NCBI GenBank assembly: GCA_020427005.1
Contig: JAGQOY010000054.1
Coordinates: 1-36,697 of the forward strand
Direction: 5' to 3'
DNA: 36,697 nt
Source: Planctomycetales bacterium
GTDB taxonomy: Bacteria > Planctomycetota > Planctomycetia > Pirellulales > Pirellulaceae
Shown here: piece by piece, positions 8,407-17,242 of the stretch
Position numbering within the stretch: the first letter of the stretch is position 1
How the letters are laid out: each line of letters begins with the position of its first letter
Made by a program: the position numbers and the translations under genes
The notes under the pieces: generated by a model
Database searches by the model: none
What the model saw: the letters and a program-made list of their open reading frames with translations, nothing else
What the model was told of the DNA's origin: nothing

Positions 8407-10149
8407 TTATTGCCCGCCTTCTTCCAAGGCCAATTCGTAACAAATCGCTTGACCGGCGTTGCGGGCATATAACCGATTTCCAACTACTACGGGGTGATTC
8501 CACGTACGACCTTGTAGGGCCGGCAATTTTGCCAGCTCTTTCAGACCGGTAGCTTCCGCCGCTAACAGGTAGATGTCGCCCTGCTCACTTTGAACAATCA
8601 GTGCGTTCGAATCCACTAACAAGAGAACCTGCCCCTTTCCGTAGCGGCCACCCTTCCAAACGCGTTTTCCAGTACTTAAATCAACACAGCAGAAAATCAT
8701 ATTGTCGAATCCGTACATATGATTGTTGTGGACAACGAAATCATTGAAATCTGGTTTCAGGTCTCGCGATGTCCACAATTCTTTTTCACTCCACTGTTCC
8801 CCACTTTTCGAAACCTCAATCAAACGAGTTCCTATACCAGCCCCGGTCGGGATAAGGAGCTGATTGCCGTTGATTACTTGCGGTTGCAAGGCGCGGTAAT
8901 TTAAGCACGCCCAATCGTGTTGCAAAAGCGTCGTGCCGTCTGTCGGAGACAACAGTCGTAGGCCTTTCTCAGACAACACTCCTAATACAGTTTCGCCCTG
9001 CAGTTCGATTGCTTGAAGAGAAGAATAGGGGTGTAGCCCCGAGGGTGATGACCATAGCAATTCTCCATTCTGGCTATCAATGGCTAGGACACTCTTGTCT
9101 GTCGTGCTTCCAGCATGAACATATACTTTTCCATCCAGCACAAGCGGAGACGACGAGAATCCCCAATCCGGCGGCTTGCGATCAGCAATTTCCCGCACAT
9201 CAACTTTCCAAATCTCGTTACCGGTTGCTCCTTCGAGCTTCGCCAGCCATCCCTCAGCACCTTGGGCATAAACGTATCCCTCCGCTAGAGTCGGAGTTGC
9301 CCGGGGGCCGAGACCTCCCAATGCCTCAAAAAAGCGGGAAGCGATTTCATGTACCCAAATCTGATTGCCATTCCTGGAGTCATAACACACAACGCATTCT
9401 GAATCCCCTCTTTGTTCTTGAGTAAACAAGAAAGGCTCTGCAACCGCGAAAGAGGACCATGCGGGACCGACTTCCATTTGCCAGATTTTCTTTGGAGGAT
9501 GCGTTTCCCAATCGGTGTCAATACGAACGCTCTCTACGCGGCTATCTCGCCATTCGCCGCGAAATCCAGGCCACTGAGGAGATGCGAGCGCGGTTTGCAG
9601 TTCTGCTACGTCAGCTCGCTGATCATTTTTTGCCGGAGAGGCTTCTCGACTGGCAAAGAATTCATCTTCACTGCTCTGGTTCCAGCGCCAATCAAGGTCA
9701 AATGAAAAATCTCCCCACATACCGTAATTACGAAACAAACAACTCGGCAAGAATCCCAAGATAGCAGCTAACACTGCGATAACTGTCCGCCGAATGGTCA
9801 GTGTGTTATGTAAGAAAATCAGCGCCATTGCAAATAGCGCAATACCCAATGGAAACGTTATCACAACAACCGGGGGGCCGATCATAGACGGGTCGCTCAA
9901 GGCCACACAGGCTACGAGTCCAGCTACTACTCCCACCAATCCAAGTAACCTCTCGGTCCATCGCGCACGGCTTAGAGTCAGCCACCACAAGAGAATAATT
10001 ATGCCCAGGAGGAATGGTCCAAAAGCAGAGGTCATCCAAATCATTGCTGGTCCATCTTCGATGAGACCTGGAATGAATCGCATTAGTGCCATGAATGGAA
10101 GTACCAAAGCCGGAATCCACCAACGCAACGGTTTGAGTTCCACAGCCAT
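8407..10149 (-). CDS. Membrane-anchored PQQ-like beta-propeller protein
   Basis: A 580-residue protein in two parts. Residues 1-138 hold five likely membrane helices (about 9-27, 37-58, 67-84, 92-114, 121-138). The rest is a beta-propeller of the PQQ_2/BamB-like type with repeated blades such as VVCYDSRNGNQIWVHEI, LAKLEGATGNEIWKVDV, VLAIDSQNGELLWSS and CVDLSTGKRVWKGGRYG. Planctomycetes have many such proteins. No PQQ-dependent dehydrogenase active-site motif is evident, so a scaffold or binding role is more likely than catalysis. With five helices the propeller would face the side opposite to the N terminus. It is followed 3' by the convergent EamA gene; upstream lies the sulfatase gene ending at 10311, on the same strand and 161 bases away, so it may have its own promoter. 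Confidence 0.85.
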   Translation of the reverse strand: MAVELKPLRWWIPALVLPFMALMRFIPGLIEDGPAMIWMTSAFGPFLLGIIILLWWLTLSRARWTERLLGLVGVVAGLVACVALSDPSMIGPPVVVITFPLGIALFAMALIFLHNTLTIRRTVIAVLAAILGFLPSCLFRNYGMWGDFSFDLDWRWNQSSEDEFFASREASPAKNDQRADVAELQTALASPQWPGFRGEWRDSRVESVRIDTDWETHPPKKIWQMEVGPAWSSFAVAEPFLFTQEQRGDSECVVCYDSRNGNQIWVHEIASRFFEALGGLGPRATPTLAEGYVYAQGAEGWLAKLEGATGNEIWKVDVREIADRKPPDWGFSSSPLVLDGKVYVHAGSTTDKSVLAIDSQNGELLWSSPSGLHPYSSLQAIELQGETVLGVLSEKGLRLLSPTDGTTLLQHDWACLNYRALQPQVINGNQLLIPTGAGIGTRLIEVSKSGEQWSEKELWTSRDLKPDFNDFVVHNNHMYGFDNMIFCCVDLSTGKRVWKGGRYGKGQVLLLVDSNALIVQSEQGDIYLLAAEATGLKELAKLPALQGRTWNHPVVVGNRLYARNAGQAICYELALEEGGQ

Positions 10150-10310
10150 TTGTTGCTCAATCAGTTAGGGAAGTAATTATTTATCTTAGAACTTTGCGCG
10201 GACCAGAGTGGACTCGCCGTTTGGTTCACAACGCAAGAATATTCTCTAGGTGAGTCTCGCCCACAAGCCATTCGTTCACGATTGTTCAATATTGACATGT
10301 TCCGGGGATG

Positions 10311-12110
10311 TTACGGAACTCGGCGGAACATTAGCAGTCGCATTTCGGCAGCTTGTTTGCCAGGAATCTTGGTGGCACGCAAGGTCAGTTCAGCTTTTCC
10401 TGATGGTAGTTCTATTGTGCCCAAGGCCATTGGCTTAAAGTCCTTAACCAGCGATTCCGTGTGCCTTGGAACCCGATCGTGTTCATTTCCGAGCGCCGGC
10501 GGATTGTGAGCCACCGATACCACTTGGCTAAGTCGGTTGTCCCCGATACTTAACAAGATCTCAGCTCCAAGATCTTCCTCCGGGCATGCGTAATACATCT
10601 CAACAGCGTAGCGACCTGGCTTCAGAATTTCGACGGGCCAAGTCATGCGGTCGTCGGTGCTGGTCCAATTTGTAAAGTATGAACAATTGGGGGCCTTGGC
10701 TGATCTGGCAACTTGACCGTGTGGTGTGCCATCGCGCGCAGGTAGTTGAGTCAGATTGAAATCAGGGTGTCCAATGGGAAACGGTCGTTGGTCATCGCGC
10801 AATCCCGGCAACAACTCATTACTCCATTGTTCAACTTCCGCATGAAGTTGTTTGGTCACGTCGGGGTGTTCTCCGGCCACATTCTTTTTTTGGCCCGGAT
10901 CAATAACCATATCGAACAGGTGTCCTTGGTGATCTAAGCGGAAGTGTTGCGTCCGGACACTTACCTTTCCATTCCAGTGGCTAAAAATGCGACGGTCGGG
11001 GATGGAACTTGCTTGGCCAGAAACGATTGGCGCCAAAGACAATCCGTCCAATGGTTTTTCAGTGGCGATTGGGATCTTACACAGGTCTGCCAATGTCGGC
11101 AGTAGATCGATGGCTCCACAGATCTGAGCTACTACACGGTTGGATTGAATTCCCTGCGGCCAGGATACAAACAGAGGTGAGCGCACACCGCCTTCGTCGG
11201 TCGATCCTTTCCTGCCTTTCATGTCACCGTTATAACGGAAGCTATTAGGTCCATTGTCGCAAAAGAAAACAACTATGGTGTTTTCGCGAAGTTGCAATTC
11301 TTCCAGCTTTCGCATTAGCCTACCGACATTGTCGTCAATGCATTTGACCATCGCCAATGCTGCACGTGTAAAGTCTTCGTCTTCAAGGTCCTCATCTCGA
11401 GCTTTACTACTTAGTGTGCGATTCTCCATTGCAGACCAATAGGCATCTGGTACTTGCATGGGTGCATGTGGTGTGGGTAGTGGCACGTATACGAAGAAAT
11501 TCTCTTGAGCATATTGCTCGATGAATTGGATGGCGTGGTTCGTGAAATCTTCGACTAGGTACCCATTGCCCGTGACCAGTTGCCCATTGTGATCCAAGGG
11601 AGGAGAAAAGTAGTCACCCCAATGTCCGGAACAGTAACCGTAGAATTCGTCAAAACCACGTGCATTGGGATGGTAAGGATATTGCATACCGTTATGCCAT
11701 TTGCCAAATGCGGCCGTATGGTATCCGGCAGCTTTGAATGATTGCGCTATAGTTCGTTCATCTAGGTCAAGACGTTCTCCTCCCTTCGATGTATCATAGA
11801 CTCCACCACGTGGATGATAGCGGCCGGTTAGGAATTCTGCTCGGGTTGGCGAACAAACAGGGCAGACGAAAAAACGATCAAAGCGAGTTCCAGATCTTCC
11901 CAGGGCATCGATATTCGGTGTGGTGAAATTGGTATTGCCGTGGATACTCAGATCTCCCCATCCTTGATCGTCGGTTAAGATGACAACCACATTGGGACGT
12001 GTGTCAGCTACCGCGTTGGCCATTGAACAAAGTAACAAAAAGGTCGTGGCCAACCATTGACCTCCCGTTAAGAGTTGGCAACCGGCGTTCAGAGATGTGC
12101 TTGGCTTCAT
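10311..12110 (-). CDS. S1-family sulfatase, CSPTR active site
   Basis: A 599-residue secreted sulfatase. A hydrophobic signal segment (about 19-35) precedes VVVILTDDQGWGD, whose two aspartates (47-48) bind calcium. The formylglycine motif CSPTR is at 86-90, and GKWHNG plus the later FFCDNGPNS complete the alkaline-phosphatase-like core. After about residue 460 comes a separate beta-rich region (TWPVEILKPGRYAVEMYY onwards) resembling a ligand-binding or carbohydrate-binding module. The enzyme would remove sulfate esters from a glycan in the periplasm or outside; it needs conversion of Cys86 to formylglycine, and no FGE or anSME gene is seen in the window. The exact S1 subfamily is not assigned. 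Its stop codon lies inside a short hairpin (10299-10319). It starts divergently from the radical SAM gene. Confidence 0.92.
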   Translation of the reverse strand: MKPSTSLNAGCQLLTGGQWLATTFLLLCSMANAVADTRPNVVVILTDDQGWGDLSIHGNTNFTTPNIDALGRSGTRFDRFFVCPVCSPTRAEFLTGRYHPRGGVYDTSKGGERLDLDERTIAQSFKAAGYHTAAFGKWHNGMQYPYHPNARGFDEFYGYCSGHWGDYFSPPLDHNGQLVTGNGYLVEDFTNHAIQFIEQYAQENFFVYVPLPTPHAPMQVPDAYWSAMENRTLSSKARDEDLEDEDFTRAALAMVKCIDDNVGRLMRKLEELQLRENTIVVFFCDNGPNSFRYNGDMKGRKGSTDEGGVRSPLFVSWPQGIQSNRVVAQICGAIDLLPTLADLCKIPIATEKPLDGLSLAPIVSGQASSIPDRRIFSHWNGKVSVRTQHFRLDHQGHLFDMVIDPGQKKNVAGEHPDVTKQLHAEVEQWSNELLPGLRDDQRPFPIGHPDFNLTQLPARDGTPHGQVARSAKAPNCSYFTNWTSTDDRMTWPVEILKPGRYAVEMYYACPEEDLGAEILLSIGDNRLSQVVSVAHNPPALGNEHDRVPRHTESLVKDFKPMALGTIELPSGKAELTLRATKIPGKQAAEMRLLMFRRVP

Positions 12111-12378
12111 GAGAAAACCTGCTGGAGTAACAGACTAGAGTCGGAGAATGAAACGTTGAGTCTGCAATTGTAACAAACGCTGCTCGAAAGCGTGATTTTC
12201 AGGGTAGGTAAGCAAAATAGCCCTGCGAAGTTCTAAGAAAAGGCGTTGTCTCGAAAGGGGGCTTACCCTTCCATTCCGAGCAAGGCGAGAGATCCGGAGG
12301 AGCGAGCAAGAGCTAAGGGAGGGCCAATCGTGTCTAGAGAAAATGTGCCACCCTGGATGATAAGCAATATGGCCACGC

Positions 12379-13938
12379 ATGAAAAAACGAATCGTCATCA
12401 TTAATCCAAAATTCGAAGCCTCCTACTGGGGGCTAGAATATGCAATGCCGTTATTGGGCAAGCGAGCCAATTTGCCGACAGCTTGCCTACCATTGTTGGC
12501 GGCCCTTACGCCGCCTGAATTCGACGTTGAATTGGTGGATGAGAACGTTGAGGAATTAGATTTTCAGCGTTTGGCAAGTGCCGATATCGTTGCTCTAACA
12601 GGTATGAGTGTACAACGACATCGCATGCGCGAGATTCTGGGAGAGTTTCGCCAGCGAGGCAGTTTCTTGGTTGTAGGCGGCCCCTGGGCTACGGTTCGAG
12701 AAGACTACTTTGGTGAGTTAGTGGATGTCGTTTTCGTGGGCGAAGCAGAGGTGACCTGGCCTCAGTTTCTCAGCGACTGGATTTCAGGAACTCATGTTCA
12801 GCGTTACGAGCAAGCTCACAAGACCGATATGACGACAGTGCCTACTCCACGTTTGGATATGTTAGATACCAGGCAGTATGCCTTTGGTAGTTTACAGATA
12901 TCTCGTGGTTGCCCATTTCAATGTGAGTTCTGCGACATCATTGTCACCTTTGGCAGACGACCAAGGCTAAAGTCAGTTTCCCAAGTTATTCACGAACTGG
13001 ACGCTATGCGGCGAGCCAAGCTGCAGATCGCGTTCATAGTGGATGACAACTTGATCGGAAACAAGTCAGCTATCAAACCCATCTTGCGAGAAATTGCGAG
13101 TTGGCAGGGCGAACACGGTTTTCCTTTTTCGTTTTTTGCTGAAGCTTCATTGGATCTGGCAGACGACGATGAAATGATAGCTCTATTGATTCAATGTAAC
13201 GTTCAAGCTGTTTTCGTGGGTATAGAGACTACGAATCTGGCCGCGTTGCGTGAAACCAAAAAGTTTCAAAATCTGCGCGGTGGAGGGACGCTGTTAGAAA
13301 AAGTTGAGCGGATTCAAAAACAGGGCCTGGAAGTATGGTCAGGGATGATGTTGGGTTTTGACTCGGATACACCAGAAGTTTTTTCGGCTCAAGTTGAGTT
13401 TGTCAGTTCAGCTCGAATTATCCATGCGATGTGCGGCATGTTGTCGGCTATACCTAAAACACCACTATATGAGAGGCTGAAAGCTGAGAATCGCTTAAAC
13501 CCGGGCGATGAATTGACGTATGGAACGAATGTGGTGCCTAAGCAAATGACCCAAGAGCAATTGTATGCTGGGTACAAGGAAGTGATGCTGGAGTTGAGCT
13601 CAGCAGACAATTATTTTGATCGAGTTGACAGCCTTTTCCTCGACCCGGAATTTGTCTTCAATCAATCGCAGCGGCAATACTGGCAACGGCATCCGCTGCA
13701 GCGCCTTTCATACGAGGTTCGTATGTGGGTAATTTGCCTCGTTCTAAAGCGGCGGATACTCAGCCGAATTGAGGACTCGCATTTGCAGAAAAAATATCGC
13801 AAGCAATTAAGACAGGCTTGGCGACGACGTCCCGATATCTCCGTTTACTTTGTTTATCTTTTGAAATGTGCCATTCACTTCCATTACACACAGTTTAACT
13901 CACGGCACCTGCAAGGTTCCGTCGTGAACACCTTCTAA
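12379..13938 (+). CDS. B12-binding domain radical SAM protein
   Basis: A 519-residue cytoplasmic enzyme with an N-terminal cobalamin-binding Rossmann-like domain (about 1-140, with PLLAALTPPEFDVELVDENV and VVGGPWATV), then a radical SAM domain with the [4Fe-4S] motif CPFQCEFC (Cys178, 182, 185) and a C-terminal part (from about 390) that resembles the DUF4070 extension of the HpnP-like branch. There is no DxHxxH cobalamin motif, as is normal for class B radical SAM methylases. HpnP itself methylates hopanoids at C-2; other relatives methylate lipids or natural products, so the substrate is uncertain. The start ATG at 12379 has no clear ribosome binding site. The gene stands alone, divergent from a sulfatase and convergent with a cyclophilin. 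Confidence 0.85.
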   Translation: MKKRIVIINPKFEASYWGLEYAMPLLGKRANLPTACLPLLAALTPPEFDVELVDENVEELDFQRLASADIVALTGMSVQRHRMREILGEFRQRGSFLVVGGPWATVREDYFGELVDVVFVGEAEVTWPQFLSDWISGTHVQRYEQAHKTDMTTVPTPRLDMLDTRQYAFGSLQISRGCPFQCEFCDIIVTFGRRPRLKSVSQVIHELDAMRRAKLQIAFIVDDNLIGNKSAIKPILREIASWQGEHGFPFSFFAEASLDLADDDEMIALLIQCNVQAVFVGIETTNLAALRETKKFQNLRGGGTLLEKVERIQKQGLEVWSGMMLGFDSDTPEVFSAQVEFVSSARIIHAMCGMLSAIPKTPLYERLKAENRLNPGDELTYGTNVVPKQMTQEQLYAGYKEVMLELSSADNYFDRVDSLFLDPEFVFNQSQRQYWQRHPLQRLSYEVRMWVICLVLKRRILSRIEDSHLQKKYRKQLRQAWRRRPDISVYFVYLLKCAIHFHYTQFNSRHLQGSVVNTF

Positions 13939-13940
13939 GA

Positions 13941-13981
13941 CTAATGGTACGTCTCACTTGCCCTGCGGGACGTACCACTAG
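13941..13981. terminator. Hairpin between convergent genes (probable bidirectional terminator)
   Basis: Arms 13941-13953 and 13969-13981 are complementary at 12 of 13 positions (core TGGTACGTC / GACGTACCA) with a 15-base loop. It begins three bases after the radical SAM stop and ends 21 bases before the cyclophilin stop. A run of uridines does not follow directly on either strand, so efficient intrinsic termination is not certain. Confidence 0.6.
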
Positions 13982-14002
13982 CATTCAGCCTTTAGGGGCT
14001 AG

Positions 14003-14590
14003 TTACTTGTCTTTTACTCGCTCAACTTTTTCAATCGAAATCGTTTCTACTGGCACATCTTGCATTCCGGACTTGGTCGTGGTCTTGACGCGGCTCATTT
14101 TGTCAACCACCTCGATTCCATCAACCACCTTACCAAAGACGGCATAGCCTACGCCATCACGAGCCTTCTTGCGGTCCAAGAAGTCATTGTCGACAGTATT
14201 AATAAAAAACTGACTGGTTGCACTATCGGGAGCACTGGTACGGGCCATAGCCAGTGTGTACTTCTTGTTTTCCAGTCCATTACTGGATTCATTCTTGATC
14301 GGCGCGTTGGTTTTCTTCTGCCTCATGTCGGCACTAAAACCACCACCTTGAATCATAAAGCCGTCAATAATCCGGTGGAATATCGTACCGTCGTAGTGCC
14401 CAGATTCGGCGTACTCGATAAAGTTCTTGGTCGAAAGGGGAGCTTCTTTTTCGAACAACTCAATGGTGATGTCACCGAGCGACGTCTTCAACACTAACAC
14501 TGGATTCTCCTCTGCGTACGAAATGCCCGCACCTAGGGACAAGAAAAACAAAGATCCTAACAAAAAGCAAATTCTAAAGGTTGATTGCAT
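14003..14590 (-). CDS. Secreted cyclophilin-type peptidyl-prolyl isomerase
   Basis: A 195-residue peptidyl-prolyl cis-trans isomerase of the cyclophilin family. The start at 14590 is set by GAGGA five bases upstream; a longer in-frame start at 14683 would add 31 residues before the signal peptide. Residues 1-26 (hydrophobic ICFLLGSLFFLSLGAG, cleavage near SYA-EE) direct export. The catalytic domain has FHRIIDGFMIQGG (71-83), where Arg73 is the key catalytic residue, and SQFFINTVDN at 127-136 with the hydrophobic pocket phenylalanine. The protein probably assists folding in the periplasm. It is transcribed divergently from the sulfatase at 15096 and converges on the radical SAM gene. Confidence 0.9.
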   Translation of the reverse strand: MQSTFRICFLLGSLFFLSLGAGISYAEENPVLVLKTSLGDITIELFEKEAPLSTKNFIEYAESGHYDGTIFHRIIDGFMIQGGGFSADMRQKKTNAPIKNESSNGLENKKYTLAMARTSAPDSATSQFFINTVDNDFLDRKKARDGVGYAVFGKVVDGIEVVDKMSRVKTTTKSGMQDVPVETISIEKVERVKDK

Positions 14591-15095
14591 AGGGTTCCTC
14601 ATCTGGCCAATAGAGTTCAACACAAGTGAGCTAACTGCTACCAAGGCAGCAAATATTCCGCAAGATGCGTTCTCTAAAAACAAGCTTTCTTAACTAAATT
14701 GCTGTGCAGCAATTGTGATCGGTGAGCCAAAAGCCTCGGGTGGTACTCGAGCCCCGGCCGCTCACGCATCACAGCTTACATCCAATCACAAGTTCATCAT
14801 TGCGCACGTTCATTTGGAATCACCAAAGTCGACATTCACAGCCCAAGGCGTAATAACCGCAATGGACCACCAATGCAGCCTGTTAAACCGCTTTTCCGAC
14901 AGACCTTTCCTATCTTATCGATTGATTGATGTAAGAGAATGGGGCAAAGTCCTTGTAGGTAGCGAAACCACGCTCAAAGTGGAGTATCATAACCATTGCT
15001 ATCAGGGTTGTTTTTGTACATGGAAATGCTGATCTGGGCAAACAGGTCGGTCGTTTGCTGACATCGCTAGATACATATATTGACAGGATAAGAAT
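14591..15095. other. Divergent intergenic region, cyclophilin / sulfatase
   Basis: About 505 bases without a supportable gene. It contains the dyad at 14697-14714 and AGGA just before the sulfatase ATG. Small open frames here have no recognisable features. Nothing else distinctive is visible. Confidence 0.6.
14697..14714. promoter_or_regulatory. Perfect 8-bp dyad, candidate operator
   Basis: AATTGCTGTGCAGCAATT: two perfect 8-base arms separated by two bases. It lies about 110 bases upstream of the cyclophilin ATG and 380 upstream of the divergent sulfatase ATG. The symmetry suits a dimeric regulator; no regulator gene is adjacent. Confidence 0.35.
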
Positions 15096-17039
15096 ATGCC
15101 AAGTAAGTTCGCGCGCTGGACGATTGGGCAAGTCCTATTGTGGACCGTCTTTTATTCATTCTCGGCACAAAAACTCGTAGCCCAAGATGTAACCCCCATT
15201 CAATCACCGCCACGTCCTAATTTTTTGTGGATCACGTCGGAGGACAATGGGCCAGAGCTTGGTTGCTACGGAGACGCATTTGCGGATACACCGAACATCG
15301 ATGCGTTGGCTGCCAAAAGCATGCGTTACAACAACTGCTGGTCGAATGCTCCAGTGTGTGCGCCAGCAAGAACCACGATCATCAGCGGCATGTTTCCAAC
15401 CAGTCTTGGTGCTCAGCACATGCGCAGTGAAGTTAGTCTACCGCCAGGCGCAGAGTTTTACCCTCAAATCCTTAGACGGCTAGGTTACTACTGCACCAAC
15501 AATTCCAAGGAAGATTACAACCTTGCGCAACCCAGCAAGCCAAAAAGAGGAAGCAACCAATCCCAAACGAATTCAATTTGGGATGAATCTAGCAACAAGG
15601 CACATTGGCGAATGCGGAAAGCAGGCCAGCCGTTTTTCGCCGTTTTTAATTTTACAATCAGCCATGAAAGCAAGCTCCGAACTCGGCCACATAAGGCTAT
15701 CCATGATGCAGCCAAAGTTACAGTACCACCCTATCATCCGGATACTCCAGAAGTACGGCAGGACTGGGCTCAATACTACGATCGACTAACAGAAATGGAT
15801 GCAGAAGTAGGCGCCGTGTTGCAACAATTGAAACAAGACGGTTTGGAGAAAGATACGATCATTTTCTATTACGGCGACCACGGTTGTGGTATGCCTCGCG
15901 GCAAGCGCTGGTTGTACCAGAGCGGATTACGAGTACCGATGATCGTCCATATACCAGAACGCTTCCAGCAATTTGTCGATGGACAGTATGCAGCCGGGGC
16001 GGCCCACGACCGCCTTATTAGTTTTGTAGACCTAGCACCGACAATCATGAGCCTTCTTGGAGAAATACCTCCCGCCAACATGCAGGGCAAAGCATTCTTA
16101 GGGAAATATCAAACTCCTGAACCTGAATATATCTATGGGTTTCGCGATCGCATGGACGAACGTTATGACATGTCCCGTGCAGTGAGAGACCAGAATTACC
16201 TGTATATCCGAAACTTTTATCCACAGCGACCGCAGGGCACGTTCTTGGAATATATGTTTCAAACACCAACGACTAAAGTGTGGAAACAACTTTTTGACGA
16301 AGGCAAGTTAAATGCTGCGCAGAGTTTTTTTTGGCAGCCCAAGCCTGCAGAGGAACTTTATGATCTGAATGCCGATCCCTATCAAATTCAAAATTTGGCC
16401 GACCAACCAGCCCAGCAAGAAACGTTGGTCCGATTTCGTGAGGCTGCTCGCCAGTGGATGGTTGACGTGCAAGACACGGGTTTCATGCCTGAAGGAGAAA
16501 TGCGACAACGGGCCATAGATGGTTCGCCTTATGCCTTTACTCACAATGGAAATTACGACTCGGCGGCGCTTTACGATATAGCCGATCAGGCTACGCGTTT
16601 GGATGCGGTCAGTCTCGAACAACTGTTGAGTAATCGTACAAACCCCGACACGGTGGCGCGTTTTTGGTTGGCTTGTGGATTATTAAACCGCGCTATGGCC
16701 GATAAGGATCGCGAACAAGTAATTGTGGCTGCTGCAGCCATGACGGGTGATCCATCTCCATACGTGCGATGCATTGCACATGAAGTGCTCAGTCGTTTTG
16801 GCAATGTGGCGCAGCGAGGCACGTCGATTCAAGCCTTGTTGATGTTGGCCGATGCGCGACGAGAAGGCGTCTTTGTAGCTATGACGGCGCTCAATAGCCT
16901 TGATTGGTGCAAGCCAACTAAGTTTGAACTCGGTTACAGTTTAATCGGATTGCCGGTAAGTGAGCCGGGATTGTCCAGTCGTTATAATTCGTATTTACCT
17001 AACTTGATCGAGCGAGTTACATCGATCGCTTCCGAGTAA
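15096..17039 (+). CDS. S1-family sulfatase, CAPAR active site
   Basis: A 647-residue secreted sulfatase of the heparan-N-sulfatase-like kind, seen from the start NFLWITSEDNGPELGCYGD, in which the metal-binding acidic pair is Glu-Asp. The formylglycine motif is CAPAR at 88-92, with alanine where Ser or Thr is commonest. YYGDHGCGMPRGKRWLY near 265 is the second metal-binding segment. A signal peptide covers about 1-30. Beyond about residue 490 a helical extension follows (VAAAAMTGDPSPYVRCIAHEVL and onwards) that looks like HEAT-type repeats and is not part of the catalytic core. AGGA seven bases before the ATG supports the start. Related enzymes cut N- or O-sulfates of glycosaminoglycan-like chains; the true substrate is unknown. 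The next gene on the strand is the small secreted protein at 17243. Confidence 0.9.
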   Translation: MPSKFARWTIGQVLLWTVFYSFSAQKLVAQDVTPIQSPPRPNFLWITSEDNGPELGCYGDAFADTPNIDALAAKSMRYNNCWSNAPVCAPARTTIISGMFPTSLGAQHMRSEVSLPPGAEFYPQILRRLGYYCTNNSKEDYNLAQPSKPKRGSNQSQTNSIWDESSNKAHWRMRKAGQPFFAVFNFTISHESKLRTRPHKAIHDAAKVTVPPYHPDTPEVRQDWAQYYDRLTEMDAEVGAVLQQLKQDGLEKDTIIFYYGDHGCGMPRGKRWLYQSGLRVPMIVHIPERFQQFVDGQYAAGAAHDRLISFVDLAPTIMSLLGEIPPANMQGKAFLGKYQTPEPEYIYGFRDRMDERYDMSRAVRDQNYLYIRNFYPQRPQGTFLEYMFQTPTTKVWKQLFDEGKLNAAQSFFWQPKPAEELYDLNADPYQIQNLADQPAQQETLVRFREAARQWMVDVQDTGFMPEGEMRQRAIDGSPYAFTHNGNYDSAALYDIADQATRLDAVSLEQLLSNRTNPDTVARFWLACGLLNRAMADKDREQVIVAAAAMTGDPSPYVRCIAHEVLSRFGNVAQRGTSIQALLMLADARREGVFVAMTALNSLDWCKPTKFELGYSLIGLPVSEPGLSSRYNSYLPNLIERVTSIASE

Positions 17040-17110
17040 GTTCTCTCGCATCGGTTGTGAGCGTTGTTAGGTAATTCTAATTTTCCAACAGAACTAGCGA
17101 AGGCGAAAAA

Positions 17111-17147
17111 CACGCGCGAAGCCGTCGGGTAGGTAGGCTTCGTCGTG
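17111..17147. other. Stem-loop between sulfatase and small secreted protein gene
   Basis: Arms CGAAGCC (17117-17123) and GGCTTCG (17136-17142) pair perfectly around a 12-base loop; an outer CACG/CGTG pair (17111-17114 with 17144-17147) extends the stem. It lies 71 bases after the sulfatase stop. No uridine run follows, so its role as terminator or mRNA leader element is open. Confidence 0.4.
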
Positions 17148-17242
17148 GACATCACGCTACAACAGTTTCTATCGGAAGAAGATCCAATAGGGCCAGGCTT
17201 TACCAGTTTCCGAATCCGCGAGTGACACGAGGAATGAACGGC

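Noticed and set aside
10299..10319. Hairpin GTTCCG/CGGAAC over the stop codon of the sulfatase at 10311.
   Set aside because: Six pairs but no uridine run on the minus strand, and it begins within the coding region; chance is likely.
12111..12378. Possible cobalamin riboswitch before the B12-binding radical SAM gene.
   Set aside because: The B12-box and the usual conserved core (GCCACTG region and neighbouring helices) are not seen; only a weak long-range repeat GGTAAGC/GCTTACC is present.
12135..12401. Minus-strand 88-residue open frame in the divergent region.
   Set aside because: Overlaps the start of the radical SAM gene, has no family features and no ribosome binding site.
15055..15081. 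TTGCTG and TATATT as promoter of the sulfatase at 15096.
   Set aside because: Spacer is only 15 bases and the start would fall on the ribosome binding site, so it would leave almost no leader.
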